Positions 8,688-17,700 of a stretch of 64,000 nucleotides of DNA are shown here, piece by piece. A program made the position numbers and the translations under genes. The DNA is from Croceimicrobium sp965228705 (lineage in GTDB: Bacteria; Bacteroidota; Bacteroidia; Flavobacteriales; Schleiferiaceae). The stretch spans positions 2,728,001 to 2,792,000 of the forward strand of contig NZ_OZ245832.1 in NCBI RefSeq assembly GCF_965228705.1. The letters are read 5' to 3'. The notes below the pieces were generated by a model that was not told where the DNA came from, did not search any database, and saw only the letters and a list, made by a program, of their open reading frames with translations. How positions within the stretch are numbered: position 1 is the stretch's first letter; each line of letters starts with the position of its first letter.

Positions 8688-8714
8688 CGAATAGCTCTTC
8701 CCCCAACCTTTTTG

Positions 8715-8750
8715 TTTTGTTTAACGTTTATACAAATAAGTTAAACAAAA
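8715..8750. promoter_or_regulatory. Perfect 11-bp inverted repeat upstream of second FAS1 gene (operator candidate)
   Basis: Arms TTTTGTTTAAC (8715-8725) and GTTAAACAAAA (8740-8750) are exact reverse complements around a 14-nt spacer, 12 nt before the ATG at 8762. Centre-to-centre spacing of 25 bp and the AT-rich spacer suit a dimeric regulator binding over a promoter. No TAnnTTTG box is seen here, so the promoter may need an activator or an alternative sigma factor. Confidence 0.6.
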
Positions 8751-8761
8751 TAAAGAACATT

Positions 8762-9766
8762 ATGCAGGTATTATTCCGTAAGGCAGCCTATCTCATGGTA
8801 GGGGCTGCACTCGTTTTATCAAGCTGTTCAGAGGACGATGACCAAACCACCACACCCGAACCTCAAGGTTTAACTGCTACACTTAGTGCCGATGCACGCT
8901 TCAGCGTATTAGTAGATGCTCTGGAACGTACGGGACTGGATGCAACCTTATCTGGCAATGGAATCTTCACGGTTTTTGCCCCTACTGATGCAGCCTTCGG
9001 CCAGGCTTTAATCGATTTAGGTTATACTGATTTGGACGCCCTGGAAGCCGGTTTAGGAACAGAAGGGCTTCGCAATGTATTGCGCTATCATGTACTGGGT
9101 ACTATTCGCCGCTCAAGCGATCTGCAAACAGGTTATAGCAGCACCGCAGCTACAAATGCGGATGGTGACCCGCTCAGCTTTTACCTGAGTACAGGAAATG
9201 AGGTGAGGATCAATGGGTCTGCGGTAGTGCGGGAAGCTAATATTGAAGCCAGTAATGGAGTGGCTCATGTAATTGATGCCGTGCTTTTACCGCTCAGTAT
9301 TTACGATCTTGTACGCCTAAATCCGCAGTACAGCAGCCTGAACGCAGCGCTGATGGCAGCTGATGGAGATCTCGATGCGGTTTTAGCCGGAAGTGGAAGC
9401 TTCACCCTCTTTGCCCCCAATGATGAAGCCTTCCAAAATGTAATTGATGCTACACCCGGAGTTTCTAATCTTAACGATCTGGTTACCGCTTTAGGCACCG
9501 ATGGTCTTTCAACTGTTTTACTGTACCATGTCACTTCCGGAATTATTCTTTCTTCAGATTTGCCAGGCCTCAGTTCTAATACGGTAAGCACCTTAGCTTT
9601 AGACGGCAATGGAGCGAATTTCACTTTTGACCTGGATCTGGGTATGAATACGACTCGCATTATTGATGGTAGTCCGGCTACTGATCCCGCCTCTTTAACA
9701 GAAGTTGATATTGTCGGTACCAATGGAGCCATTCACGGTATTAATGCGGTGCTTTTACCGGAATAA
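8762..9766 (+). CDS. Secreted lipoprotein with two fasciclin (FAS1) domains, paralogue of preceding gene
   Basis: 334 aa from the ATG at 8762. An upstream TTG would place the inverted repeat inside the coding sequence. The lipobox is LSSCSEDDD. Two FAS1 domains (about residues 40-180 and 185-334) show FAPTDAAF, FAPNDEAF, NGVAHVIDAVLLP and NGAIHGINAVLLPE. The opening of the mature protein (TATLSADARFSVLVDALERTG) closely matches the upstream gene (NATLSADSRFSILVDGLKRTG). It has its own upstream operator-like repeat and a downstream terminator, so it can be transcribed separately from its neighbour. Role inferred to be surface adhesion or matrix. Confidence 0.88.
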   Translation: MQVLFRKAAYLMVGAALVLSSCSEDDDQTTTPEPQGLTATLSADARFSVLVDALERTGLDATLSGNGIFTVFAPTDAAFGQALIDLGYTDLDALEAGLGTEGLRNVLRYHVLGTIRRSSDLQTGYSSTAATNADGDPLSFYLSTGNEVRINGSAVVREANIEASNGVAHVIDAVLLPLSIYDLVRLNPQYSSLNAALMAADGDLDAVLAGSGSFTLFAPNDEAFQNVIDATPGVSNLNDLVTALGTDGLSTVLLYHVTSGIILSSDLPGLSSNTVSTLALDGNGANFTFDLDLGMNTTRIIDGSPATDPASLTEVDIVGTNGAIHGINAVLLPE

Positions 9767-9794
9767 AATTTCCCCTTTTCCGCTATAATTTGAG

Positions 9795-9823
9795 AAGCCT
9801 GGTCTATTCGATCAGGCTTTTTT
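9795..9823 (+). terminator. Intrinsic terminator after second FAS1 gene
   Basis: AAGCCTG (9795-9801) pairs with CAGGCTT (9813-9819), followed by a T-run to 9823. Confidence 0.8.
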
Positions 9824-9910
9824 CATGGGCAGCACTAAAATATTTTCAAATTTTTTCCCTTTGAATATCAGCACCTTAAAAGACAAACCAGCCCTTGTCT
9901 AAAAATCGCA

Positions 9911-9944
9911 TTTGCTCGAATCAAATTTTATTCGAATAAATTTG
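9911..9944 (+). promoter_or_regulatory. Promoter of the SAM-riboswitch transcript
   Basis: TTTG (9911-9914) as -33 and TAAATTTG (9937-9944) as -7, 22 nt apart, give a transcription start near 9951, just before the riboswitch. A short inverted repeat (TCGAAT / ATTCGA) lies between the two boxes. Confidence 0.6.
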
Positions 9945-9967
9945 CAGCGTTGTTCTTTTCAATAATG

Positions 9968-10072
9968 CTTATCCAGAAAGGTGGAGGGTTAGGCCCTGTG
10001 AAACCTTAGCAACCTGCCGTTTTCAAATGCGGAAAGGTGCTAATTCCTACCACAGAAATGTGGAAAGATAAG
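9968..10072 (+). promoter_or_regulatory. SAM-I (S-box) riboswitch aptamer
   Basis: P1 closes CTTATC (9968-9973) with GATAAG (10067-10072). Inside are the S-box hallmarks in order: CCAGAAAGGTGGAGGG, GGCCC-TGTGAAACC, TTAGCAACC, and AAAGGTGCTAATTCC (the GGTGCTAA core of P3/P4). The family (RF00162) binds S-adenosylmethionine and turns off methionine genes when SAM is abundant. It stands before a trans-sulfuration enzyme and homoserine dehydrogenase, the expected targets. Confidence 0.95.
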
Positions 10073-10107
10073 TAGAGAGATTCTCCGTTTTCATGTTGTG
10101 TTTCGGA

Positions 10108-10143
10108 CCTCCTACAAATCTTGCAGGAGGAAGAGAGTTTTTT
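10108..10143 (+). terminator. Hairpin plus U-run in riboswitch expression platform (possible attenuator)
   Basis: CCTCCT (10108-10113) pairs with AGGAGG (10125-10130), extended by CAA/TTG across one mismatch. A run of six T follows at 10138-10143 after a 7-nt purine stretch. The gap makes this an imperfect terminator, so translation-level control is also possible. Confidence 0.45.
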
Positions 10144-10193
10144 AATTCTACCCTCTGTGATAAGTGTTTGATTTTAACCTTAAAACAGCACTT

Positions 10194-11360
10194 ATGAAAG
10201 AAAGCACAACTCTTATTCACGCTTTAAGCGAAAATGCTGAAACCGGAGCCATCAGCACTCCGATTTATCAAACTTCAACCTTTGTGCAAGAGGCACCAGG
10301 TGTTAACCAGGGTTTTGATTATTCCCGTAGTAACAACCCCACCCGTCAGGCACTGGAAGATCTGCTCGCCCAATTAGAGCGCGGCTACCAGGGCTTTGCC
10401 TTTGCCAGCGGTTTGGCGGCCGTAGACTCGGTGATCAAATTGTTGAGCATTGGAGATGAAATCATCGCAGTGGACGATATCTATGGCGGTGCCTATCGAT
10501 GTTTTACGCATATCTACGAGAAATTCGGAATCAAGGTCAAGTATGTGGATACCACCGATCCCTTGCAGGTACTCAATGCCATTACGGAGCAAACCCGACT
10601 GATCTGGCTGGAAAGCCCAAGCAATCCTACCCTTAAGGTTAGCGATATTGAAGCGATTAGCCTTCTGGCCCGTGAAAAGGACATCAAGGTAGTGGTCGAC
10701 AATACTTTTGCCTCTCCCGTTTTGCAAAAGCCTCTGCTTTTAGGTGCCGATATCATTATTCACTCGGCCACCAAATACCTGGGCGGCCACTCGGATGTAA
10801 TTGCCGGAATTGTAGTCTGTAAAAGCAAAAGCGACGCCGAGAAAATCAAGTTTATCCAAAATGCCACCGGCGCCGTACTTGGCCCCTGGGATTCCTGGTT
10901 GACCATACGCGGTATTCAAACCCTGGAATTGCGGGTTCACAAACAATGTGACAGCGCCCTCCAGATTGCGGAATGGCTAGAAAAACATCCGGCAGTAGAC
11001 CGCGTACATTATCCGGGTTTAAGCAGCCACCCCAATCATGCTACTGCTCAACAACAGCAAAAGAAGTTTGGTGGCGTAATTTCCTTTAGCCTTAAAAATG
11101 ATCGGGAAGCAGCCGCCCTGGAATTCGTGAAAAAGACTCGTCTCTTTAAGCTGGCCGAAAGTTTAGGAGGGACTAAGAGTCTGCTTTGCATTCCCGCTCT
11201 GATGACCCATAAATCAACTCCCATTGAAGTTCGCCACCAATGTGGCATACAAGATTCTTTGATTCGCCTTTCGGTAGGTATTGAAGATCCAGAAGACCTA
11301 ATTGAAGACTTGGAATTCGCCTTTCAAAGCTTGCCTAAATCCAAATCCTTAGCCGAGTAA
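10194..11360 (+). CDS. Cys/Met metabolism PLP enzyme (cystathionine gamma-synthase / O-acetylhomoserine thiol-lyase type)
   Basis: 388 aa from the ATG at 10194; a TTG ten codons upstream is rejected. The PLP lysine is Lys194 in SATKYLGGHSD. Other family marks are the phosphate-binding region (FASGLAAVDSV near 70-80), DDIYGGAYR (93-102) and VDNTFASP (168-174). The family includes cystathionine gamma-synthase, cystathionine lyases and O-acylhomoserine sulfhydrylase, which cannot be separated safely by eye. Downstream of a SAM-I riboswitch and 2 nt before homoserine dehydrogenase, a methionine biosynthetic role (metB- or metY-like) is the best reading. Confidence 0.85.
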   Translation: MKESTTLIHALSENAETGAISTPIYQTSTFVQEAPGVNQGFDYSRSNNPTRQALEDLLAQLERGYQGFAFASGLAAVDSVIKLLSIGDEIIAVDDIYGGAYRCFTHIYEKFGIKVKYVDTTDPLQVLNAITEQTRLIWLESPSNPTLKVSDIEAISLLAREKDIKVVVDNTFASPVLQKPLLLGADIIIHSATKYLGGHSDVIAGIVVCKSKSDAEKIKFIQNATGAVLGPWDSWLTIRGIQTLELRVHKQCDSALQIAEWLEKHPAVDRVHYPGLSSHPNHATAQQQQKKFGGVISFSLKNDREAAALEFVKKTRLFKLAESLGGTKSLLCIPALMTHKSTPIEVRHQCGIQDSLIRLSVGIEDPEDLIEDLEFAFQSLPKSKSLAE

Positions 11361-11362
11361 AA

Positions 11363-12331
11363 ATGAAAGACTTACCTATTTGTATTGGATTGGCAGGCTT
11401 AGGTTGCGTTGGCCAGGGACTTTATGATGTGGTGCAAAAGCATTATGGAGGTCGTATTGATATTCGTCGCATTGCCGTAAAGGACCCGCAGAAAAAAAGA
11501 AAGGTTCCCAGCCATTTGCTTTGTACTGATTTTGAGACCCTGCTTAGTGATCCAGAGATCAAGCTTATTGTAGAATGCATTGATGATCCGAATGCTGCAT
11601 ATGAGCTCTGCATTCAGGCTTTTAAGCGTGGTAAAGATGTAATCAGTGCCAATAAGCAAATGATTGCTCAAAATTTAGACTTGCTCATCTTCCATCAGCG
11701 AAACAGTGGCCAATCGCTTTTATACGAAGCTGCCGTAGCGGCCTCCATTCCCATCATTCGTCTTTTGGAAAGCCATTTTGAGGAGGAGCAAATTCTGAGT
11801 ATTGAAGCGATTTTGAATGGCACCAGCAACTATATCCTGAGTAAAATTCAATTGGAAGGCTTGAGCTTTAAAGAAGCACTGGCGGAGGCTCAAGCGAAAG
11901 GTTTTGCTGAAAGTGATCCCTCCAATGATCTGGAAGGAAAAGATGCGGCGGCCAAAGCAGTAATTCTGGCCGCCCATGCCTTCGGAAAGCAACATCGCCT
12001 TAGTAAGGTTGAACGAAACTCCATTGATGCCTCAAGCTGCTTAGCATTAGAACCGGGGCTCAGCCATAAATGCTTAGCCCTGCTTGATGCTCAAAGTTTG
12101 CAAATTAAGCTGAGTGCCCTAGCACCGGATTCCGAGTTTAACCGAATTAACTATGAACGCAATGCGGTACAAGTGCGCAGTGCCATAGGGGGACTACATT
12201 TCTATTCTGGAAGCGGGGCCGGAGCCGATGCAACTGCCTCTGCCTTATTAAGCGATCTCTTTCAATGGCAGCGTGGTTTTCGCTATCGCTACAGCAAATT
12301 GAAAAAAGCGCCTTTAGAAGTCGTGGTTTAA
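11363..12331 (+). CDS. Homoserine dehydrogenase, stand-alone
   Basis: 322 aa. The nucleotide-binding loop GLAGLGCVGQGL lies at residues 9-20, followed by SANKQM (about 95-100), LNGTSNYIL (about 152-160) and the homoserine dehydrogenase signature AQAKGFAESDPSNDLEGKDA (about 175-194). The enzyme reduces aspartate semialdehyde to homoserine. There is no aspartokinase part and no C-terminal ACT domain, so it lacks the usual threonine-feedback module. Control by SAM through the upstream riboswitch fits a copy dedicated to methionine. It is separated from the PLP enzyme by 2 nt and ends at a strong bidirectional terminator. Confidence 0.88.
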   Translation: MKDLPICIGLAGLGCVGQGLYDVVQKHYGGRIDIRRIAVKDPQKKRKVPSHLLCTDFETLLSDPEIKLIVECIDDPNAAYELCIQAFKRGKDVISANKQMIAQNLDLLIFHQRNSGQSLLYEAAVAASIPIIRLLESHFEEEQILSIEAILNGTSNYILSKIQLEGLSFKEALAEAQAKGFAESDPSNDLEGKDAAAKAVILAAHAFGKQHRLSKVERNSIDASSCLALEPGLSHKCLALLDAQSLQIKLSALAPDSEFNRINYERNAVQVRSAIGGLHFYSGSGAGADATASALLSDLFQWQRGFRYRYSKLKKAPLEVVV

Positions 12332-12335
12332 AAGC

Positions 12336-12368
12336 AAAGCGCCCGGCTGCATGGCAACCGGGCGCTTT
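12336..12368. terminator. Strong bidirectional terminator
   Basis: AAAGCGCCCGG (12336-12346) pairs perfectly with CCGGGCGCTTT (12358-12368). It sits between two convergent genes and can serve both strands. Confidence 0.85.
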
Positions 12369-12386
12369 CAAATAACAAGGCACAAA

Positions 12387-14570
12387 TTAATGTGCGGCAG
12401 TTTCTGTTGCGTAAGGGTGAGGCAAGCTCATATATCCCATATTGTAAAGGCTAAATGCCCATTTATCCGCTTGTTCCTGGATAATTTTGTCAGTGGGTTT
12501 TCCGGCCCCGTGACCCGCATTGGTTTCGATACGAATCAACATTGGATTAGATCCGGAGTATTTTGCCTGTAATTCGGCGGCAAACTTAAAGCTATGCGCG
12601 GGCACCACACGGTCATCATGATCACCGGTAGTAACCATGGTCGCCGGGTACTCTACCCCTTCTTTTACATTGTGCAAAGGAGAGTAGCCATATAAGTATT
12701 GGAACATTTCCTGGCTGTCATCAGCAGTACCATAATCGGTATGCCATCCCGCCCCAGCGGTAAACTTGTGGTAGCGTAGCATATCGAGAACACCAACGGC
12801 TGGCAAGGCAACCGCCATTAAATCCGGACGCTGCGTTAGGGTAGCGGCAACCAGCAATCCACCATTTGAACCACCGGAAATCGCCAGTTTCTCTGAAGTA
12901 GTGTATTTCTGAGCAATCAAGTATTCACCTGCCGCAATGAAGTCGTCAAAAACATTTTGCTTCTTCATTAAGGTACCGGCCTCATGCCATTTTTCGCCAT
13001 ACTCGCCGCCTCCGCGAAGGTTAGCTACGGCATAAACACCTCCTTGTTGCAACCATACAATATTGCTGGTGCTGAAGTATGGGGTTAGGCTCACATTAAA
13101 GCCACCGTATCCATAAAGCATGGTTGGATTGCTACCGTCTAATTGAATACCCTTCTTATGGGTAATAATCATTGGCACCTTGGTACCATCTTTAGAGGTA
13201 TAGAATACTTGCTTGGACACGTATAATTCTGGGTCGAAATTAACCGCTGACTTACGGTATAATTCAGAAGCGCCGCTTTCGATATTGTATTTAAAAGTGG
13301 TTCCGGGGTAGATATAGGAAGTAAAGCTGTAATACAGTTCTTTATCCTCCCATTTGCCACCAAAACCGCCTACTGAACCAGGTCCAGGCAATTCAATTTC
13401 GCGCTCCATCTGACCATCAACACTGTATTGATATACTTTGTGAACCGCATCAATCATATAGGTAGCGAAGAACTTACCACCTGCTGAGCCGATTTCTAAT
13501 ACGTTTTCAGTTTCAGGGATAACATCTACCCAATTTTCTGGATCTAAGGCCTCAAATGAAGTTTTCACTACTCGGCCATTAGGTGCATTCAGATTGGTTT
13601 TAATCCAAATCATATCCCCTGCTGTATGGATAATTCCCTGCTCGCTATCGAAACCAGTAACAATGGATTTGAAAGCAGCATTAGGCATATCTAGCCTTTT
13701 GATATACAACTCATTTCCAGTAGTGGATTCCGCAGCTGAAATCACCAAGTACTCACTATCTTCGGTTACGTATCCACTGATATAACGACGCTTCATGCGC
13801 TCACCACCGAATATCAACTCATCTTCAGATTGAGGAGTTCCCAATCGATGGAAGTATAATTTATGCATGTCGGTCATTGCGGTAAGCTGACTTCCATTAA
13901 CCGGTTTATCGTATGAGCTGTAGTAAAAGCCTTCTTTTCCTCTCCAGCTTAAGCCTGAGAATTTCACATCTTTCAGGGTATCGCCAATTTGCTGTTTACT
14001 CACAGCATCAATGATAATAACCTTACGCCAATCTGAACCACCTTCCGAAATTTGGTAAGCACAAAGGCTACCATCTTTGGTAAAGCTCATACCTCCTAAT
14101 GAGGTACTGCCATCTTCCGCAAAGGTGTTAGGATCGAGGAATACCTCTGCATTGTCCATATTGCCTTCACCGGTTTTAAAGCGGTAAATCACATATTGAT
14201 TTTGGAGCCCATTATTCTTATAGAAATAGGTGTAATCTCCTTCTTCGAAGGGGGCACCTACTTTCTCGTAGTTCCATAATTCGGTAAGCTTTTCTTTAAG
14301 CTCATCGCGATAAGGAATAGTTTCCAGATAACCGAAGCTTACTTTGTTTTCAGCTTTCACCCAGGCTTCTGTTTCGGGAGAACGATCGTCTTCCAACCAG
14401 CGATATGGGTCCATCACCTTAGTCCCGAAATAATCGTCTACAGTAGAGTCTTTGCGGGTTTCCGGATAATTCAGTTCGGCACTCATGCTTTCTTCCTTTT
14501 CCTTAGGGTTTTCGGTACAGGCCACCGAGAGGGCAATTGCCAGGCCCGTGATCCATGGTCCTTTCTTCAT
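12387..14570 (-). CDS. Prolyl oligopeptidase family serine peptidase (S9A), lipoprotein
   Basis: 727 aa from the ATG at 14570. That start gives a clean signal and lipobox (IALSVACTEN); an in-frame ATG 46 codons upstream adds an implausible extension. The N-terminal seven-bladed propeller region begins after YRWLEDDRSPETEAWV near residue 55. The alpha/beta-hydrolase domain carries the nucleophile in SGGSNGGLLVAAT (Ser near 566), the acid in TGDHDDRVVPAHS (Asp near 650) and the His in NAGHGAG (near 687). Prolyl oligopeptidases cut short peptides after proline; the lipobox places this one in the periplasm or outer membrane. It is a single-gene unit with its own -7 box and terminator. Confidence 0.93.
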   Translation of the reverse strand: MKKGPWITGLAIALSVACTENPKEKEESMSAELNYPETRKDSTVDDYFGTKVMDPYRWLEDDRSPETEAWVKAENKVSFGYLETIPYRDELKEKLTELWNYEKVGAPFEEGDYTYFYKNNGLQNQYVIYRFKTGEGNMDNAEVFLDPNTFAEDGSTSLGGMSFTKDGSLCAYQISEGGSDWRKVIIIDAVSKQQIGDTLKDVKFSGLSWRGKEGFYYSSYDKPVNGSQLTAMTDMHKLYFHRLGTPQSEDELIFGGERMKRRYISGYVTEDSEYLVISAAESTTGNELYIKRLDMPNAAFKSIVTGFDSEQGIIHTAGDMIWIKTNLNAPNGRVVKTSFEALDPENWVDVIPETENVLEIGSAGGKFFATYMIDAVHKVYQYSVDGQMEREIELPGPGSVGGFGGKWEDKELYYSFTSYIYPGTTFKYNIESGASELYRKSAVNFDPELYVSKQVFYTSKDGTKVPMIITHKKGIQLDGSNPTMLYGYGGFNVSLTPYFSTSNIVWLQQGGVYAVANLRGGGEYGEKWHEAGTLMKKQNVFDDFIAAGEYLIAQKYTTSEKLAISGGSNGGLLVAATLTQRPDLMAVALPAVGVLDMLRYHKFTAGAGWHTDYGTADDSQEMFQYLYGYSPLHNVKEGVEYPATMVTTGDHDDRVVPAHSFKFAAELQAKYSGSNPMLIRIETNAGHGAGKPTDKIIQEQADKWAFSLYNMGYMSLPHPYATETAAH

Positions 14571-14612
14571 AATAGTTTGATTTTTTGATAGGTGGGTCAG
14601 AATCGGTACGCA

Positions 14613-14620
14613 CAAATATA
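14613..14620 (-). promoter_or_regulatory. -7 promoter element for prolyl oligopeptidase gene
   Basis: On the minus strand TATATTTG (TAnnTTTG), about 43 nt before the chosen start codon at 14570. This also argues against the upstream ATG at 14708, which would lie before the promoter. Confidence 0.5.
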
Positions 14621-14706
14621 AGCTTAGGACGGATAGTTTAAGAATTCTCCCTCTCCACAATTTCTTTTTAGCAAGAATTAAACTTTCCTCGCCTTTATTA
14701 ATGGGC

Positions 14707-14737
14707 AAAAAAAAGCCCCGACACTTAGGTCGGGGCT
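14707..14737 (-). terminator. Intrinsic terminator of the 2982-aa adhesin gene
   Basis: AGCCCCGAC (14714-14722) pairs with GTCGGGGCT (14729-14737); on the minus strand the stem is followed by a run of eight T. Confidence 0.9.
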
Positions 14738-14758
14738 CTTGATTATTTAAGCTTCAGC

Positions 14759-17700
14759 TTAGTGCTTCATGATGCGTTTCACATCAATACCTGCAGCTGA
14801 ATTCACTTTTACGGTGTAAATACCGGTTGCGAAATTGGAGATATCCAAACGGATTTCTTCGTTTTCAGCGTATTCTTCGAAAATCATCAACTGACCATTT
14901 CCGGCGTATACTTCAACCTTAATTGTTCCGCGTACATTTTGATCATCAATCTTAATCAAACCGGTAGTTGGGTTTGGATAAATATTGATCAAGCCTGTAT
15001 GCATTTCACGAACACTTACATCGCAATCATCTACGTATAGAGTAACTACAGCAGAATCGTCACCACAAGCAGAGTTCACTTTGTACTGGAAGTTATAGCT
15101 AGTCATATTAGCTACCGCTGTTGCATCAAAGATATTTCCACTTAAAGCACCGCTACCACTTAAGTCGGTCCAGGTACCACCAGCAGTGGCCGCAGGATCA
15201 AGATAAGTGCTAAGGTCTACCATGGTCTCGTCGTCGCAAGCCGTATCACTGATATCCATACCAGCGCTTACTACGGCATCTACTGACACGGTTAACATAG
15301 TAGTATCTGCAGGACAGGCAACGCCAGCCAATACATAAAGAATACGATAGGTTCCGGTCGCAGCATTATTGCTGTTAAACACCCCGGTACTGGTATTCAG
15401 CGCTCCTGATCCGTCTAAATCTACCCAGCTTCCGCCGAAAGCAGATCCCGTTAAATAGTTACGCAAAATGGTAATACCGCTTCCGCTACACAAGGCCAGG
15501 CTAGTATCTACGCCACCAAATGGTGCCGCTTCTATCTCTGCCCAAACATTAGCAGTATCTCCGGCACATCCGTTAACACCTGCAACGATATAGCTAAAGT
15601 GGTAGGTATTACCGGCAGTTAACTGAGTAGCATCAAGGATACTATCGGTTAATGCACCAGTTGCATCATTATCAAGCCAGGTACCGCCATTATCATGCAC
15701 ACCTAAGAAGGCCGCAAGATTAGCTGCATTATCGCTTGAGCATACCAAACTGGTATCAGAAATACCGGCATTTGCCCCAGGCACTACCGCCCAGGCTTGA
15801 GCAGCTGCTCCGATACATGCTTTGCTTACGCTAAGATCAAAGGTGTAGTAGATCCGGATTTGAGCCGAGAAGTTGGTAGAGTCAATACTCATCAATCCTG
15901 GTAAATCATAAGGATAAGCGGCACCATCCGTAGCCCGGAATAATGAACCTGCTCCGGATAGGAAGTCTACATTCATAAAGTACACCCCAGGAGTAAGTAC
16001 CATATTTACCGGTACACGCATATCACCTGTTACACCGGCTGGAGTGCTGAAGGTATCGCCACGCTGAATAACGTTAGTGATGCTAGCATCCCAGATTTGA
16101 GCAAAGGCAACTACATCATTTTGATGACGTACAGTCATACTGTCGATGTGAATTGTATCATCTACTGTAATCCACTGACCATTAGAGAAGTTTCCGAATC
16201 CGGAAGCCGCAATATTGGTAAGCGGTCCTACATGCAGAACCGGGTTGGTTGTAACATACTCGGCTACATTAAAGGCGGTGGTAAAGGAAACTGAATCGGT
16301 AAGGTAAGTATCACCTGTTTCACGCACCATGCCATTGGTTAACCAAACCAGATCATTGTTTGAGCTGGAAGTCGCCATCAAGGTGGTAGAACCACCATCA
16401 CAATCGGTAGTATCATTGGTAGTACCGCTTGGCATGCTGCTTACAGAGCAAGTAGCAATGGTACAAGCGCTAACTGGACCTACCCAATTGGTTCCGGCGG
16501 AACAACTATCCTGCACGTAGAATTCATAGCAAGTAGTACCTGCCAATCCGGTTACGGTAAACCCACCAGGAGTGGCTGCTACATTGGTACCGCTACCTAA
16601 GCTAAAGCCAGGAGCTCCGTACTGTACGGTAGAAGCAACGATATTGGTATCGCTATCCCATGCCAAAGTAACACTGTTGCTGCTTGCGGTAATCACCATC
16701 AAGTTAGCTGGATCCACACAAGGAGGCGTTTCACGAACGATGAGATCATCTACTGCGGCATCACCTTCATAGCTGGCTCCACGAACGCTTAAGAAGCGCA
16801 TTTGTAAGGCCGTATCAGTGGTATATGCTGCAAGATTAATTCGAGCTTCTTTCCAGGCATCTACATCACTAGTATGCTGTGCTCCAACAATGTTGTTCAG
16901 ACTTACCCAGTTCATGGTAGTACGATCATAAACCTGGAAGTCCAGATTAACGATATCGTTACCATACATGTGGTAATAGTAAACCACTTCCGGATTAGTA
17001 AGAGAAGTCATATTAAACTCTGGAGTGTACAAGAAGGCGCTGTCTCCCGCTGCTGCAGGTGAAGAAGCTTCTACATACATATAGTAACCTGCTCCGGTTC
17101 CGGTAGTGTGATCCACTGCGGGACCAGTACCTGAAGAGCCCGTACCACCAGCATCCGGTGCCCAAACATAGGTTCCAGAACTGGTAGTAGTTTCACTGTA
17201 ACATGCTGGGAATACTCCGTTATCGAAGTCTTCCATATAAGGATAGTTGGTGATTGGGGCACAAGGGGTAGTAAAGGTCACGCAAGCGGCCATACTAGTG
17301 TCGCCCAAGCTGCTACAGATATCATATACACATGCTTCGTAAGTAGTTCCTGGCATTAAGCCCGCCAAAGTAGTTGGGTTGCTCGCAGGATTCACGATTG
17401 TTCCAGTTCCAGGTACAAATCCGAGAGGACCGTACTCAATAAAGCTGGAAGAAGCATTAGTTCCAGACACCCAGCTTACATCCGCATTAGCGAAGGTAAT
17501 ATTGCTGGCCATCACGCTATCAGGCTGAGAACAAATCACAGCGGCATCGGTAATAGACAGGCTGTCCACTACGTTGGCACGACCCCAATTGTTCACCCCT
17601 TCAATCGCAATCTGATAAGTGCTGGATGGGTTCGGTAAGCTCATGGTTGCAAATGTCCAGGCACTGCGATCGGTATTATCACCGAAGAGGTAGGTCCATG

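Noticed and set aside
9301..9732. 143-codon antisense frame opposite the second FAS1 gene
   Set aside because: Complete overlap with a clear FAS1 lipoprotein on the other strand; composition is low-complexity and matches nothing.
14571..14708. 46-codon N-terminal extension of the prolyl oligopeptidase
   Set aside because: It would span the -7 box at 14613-14620 and place the lipobox far inside the protein.
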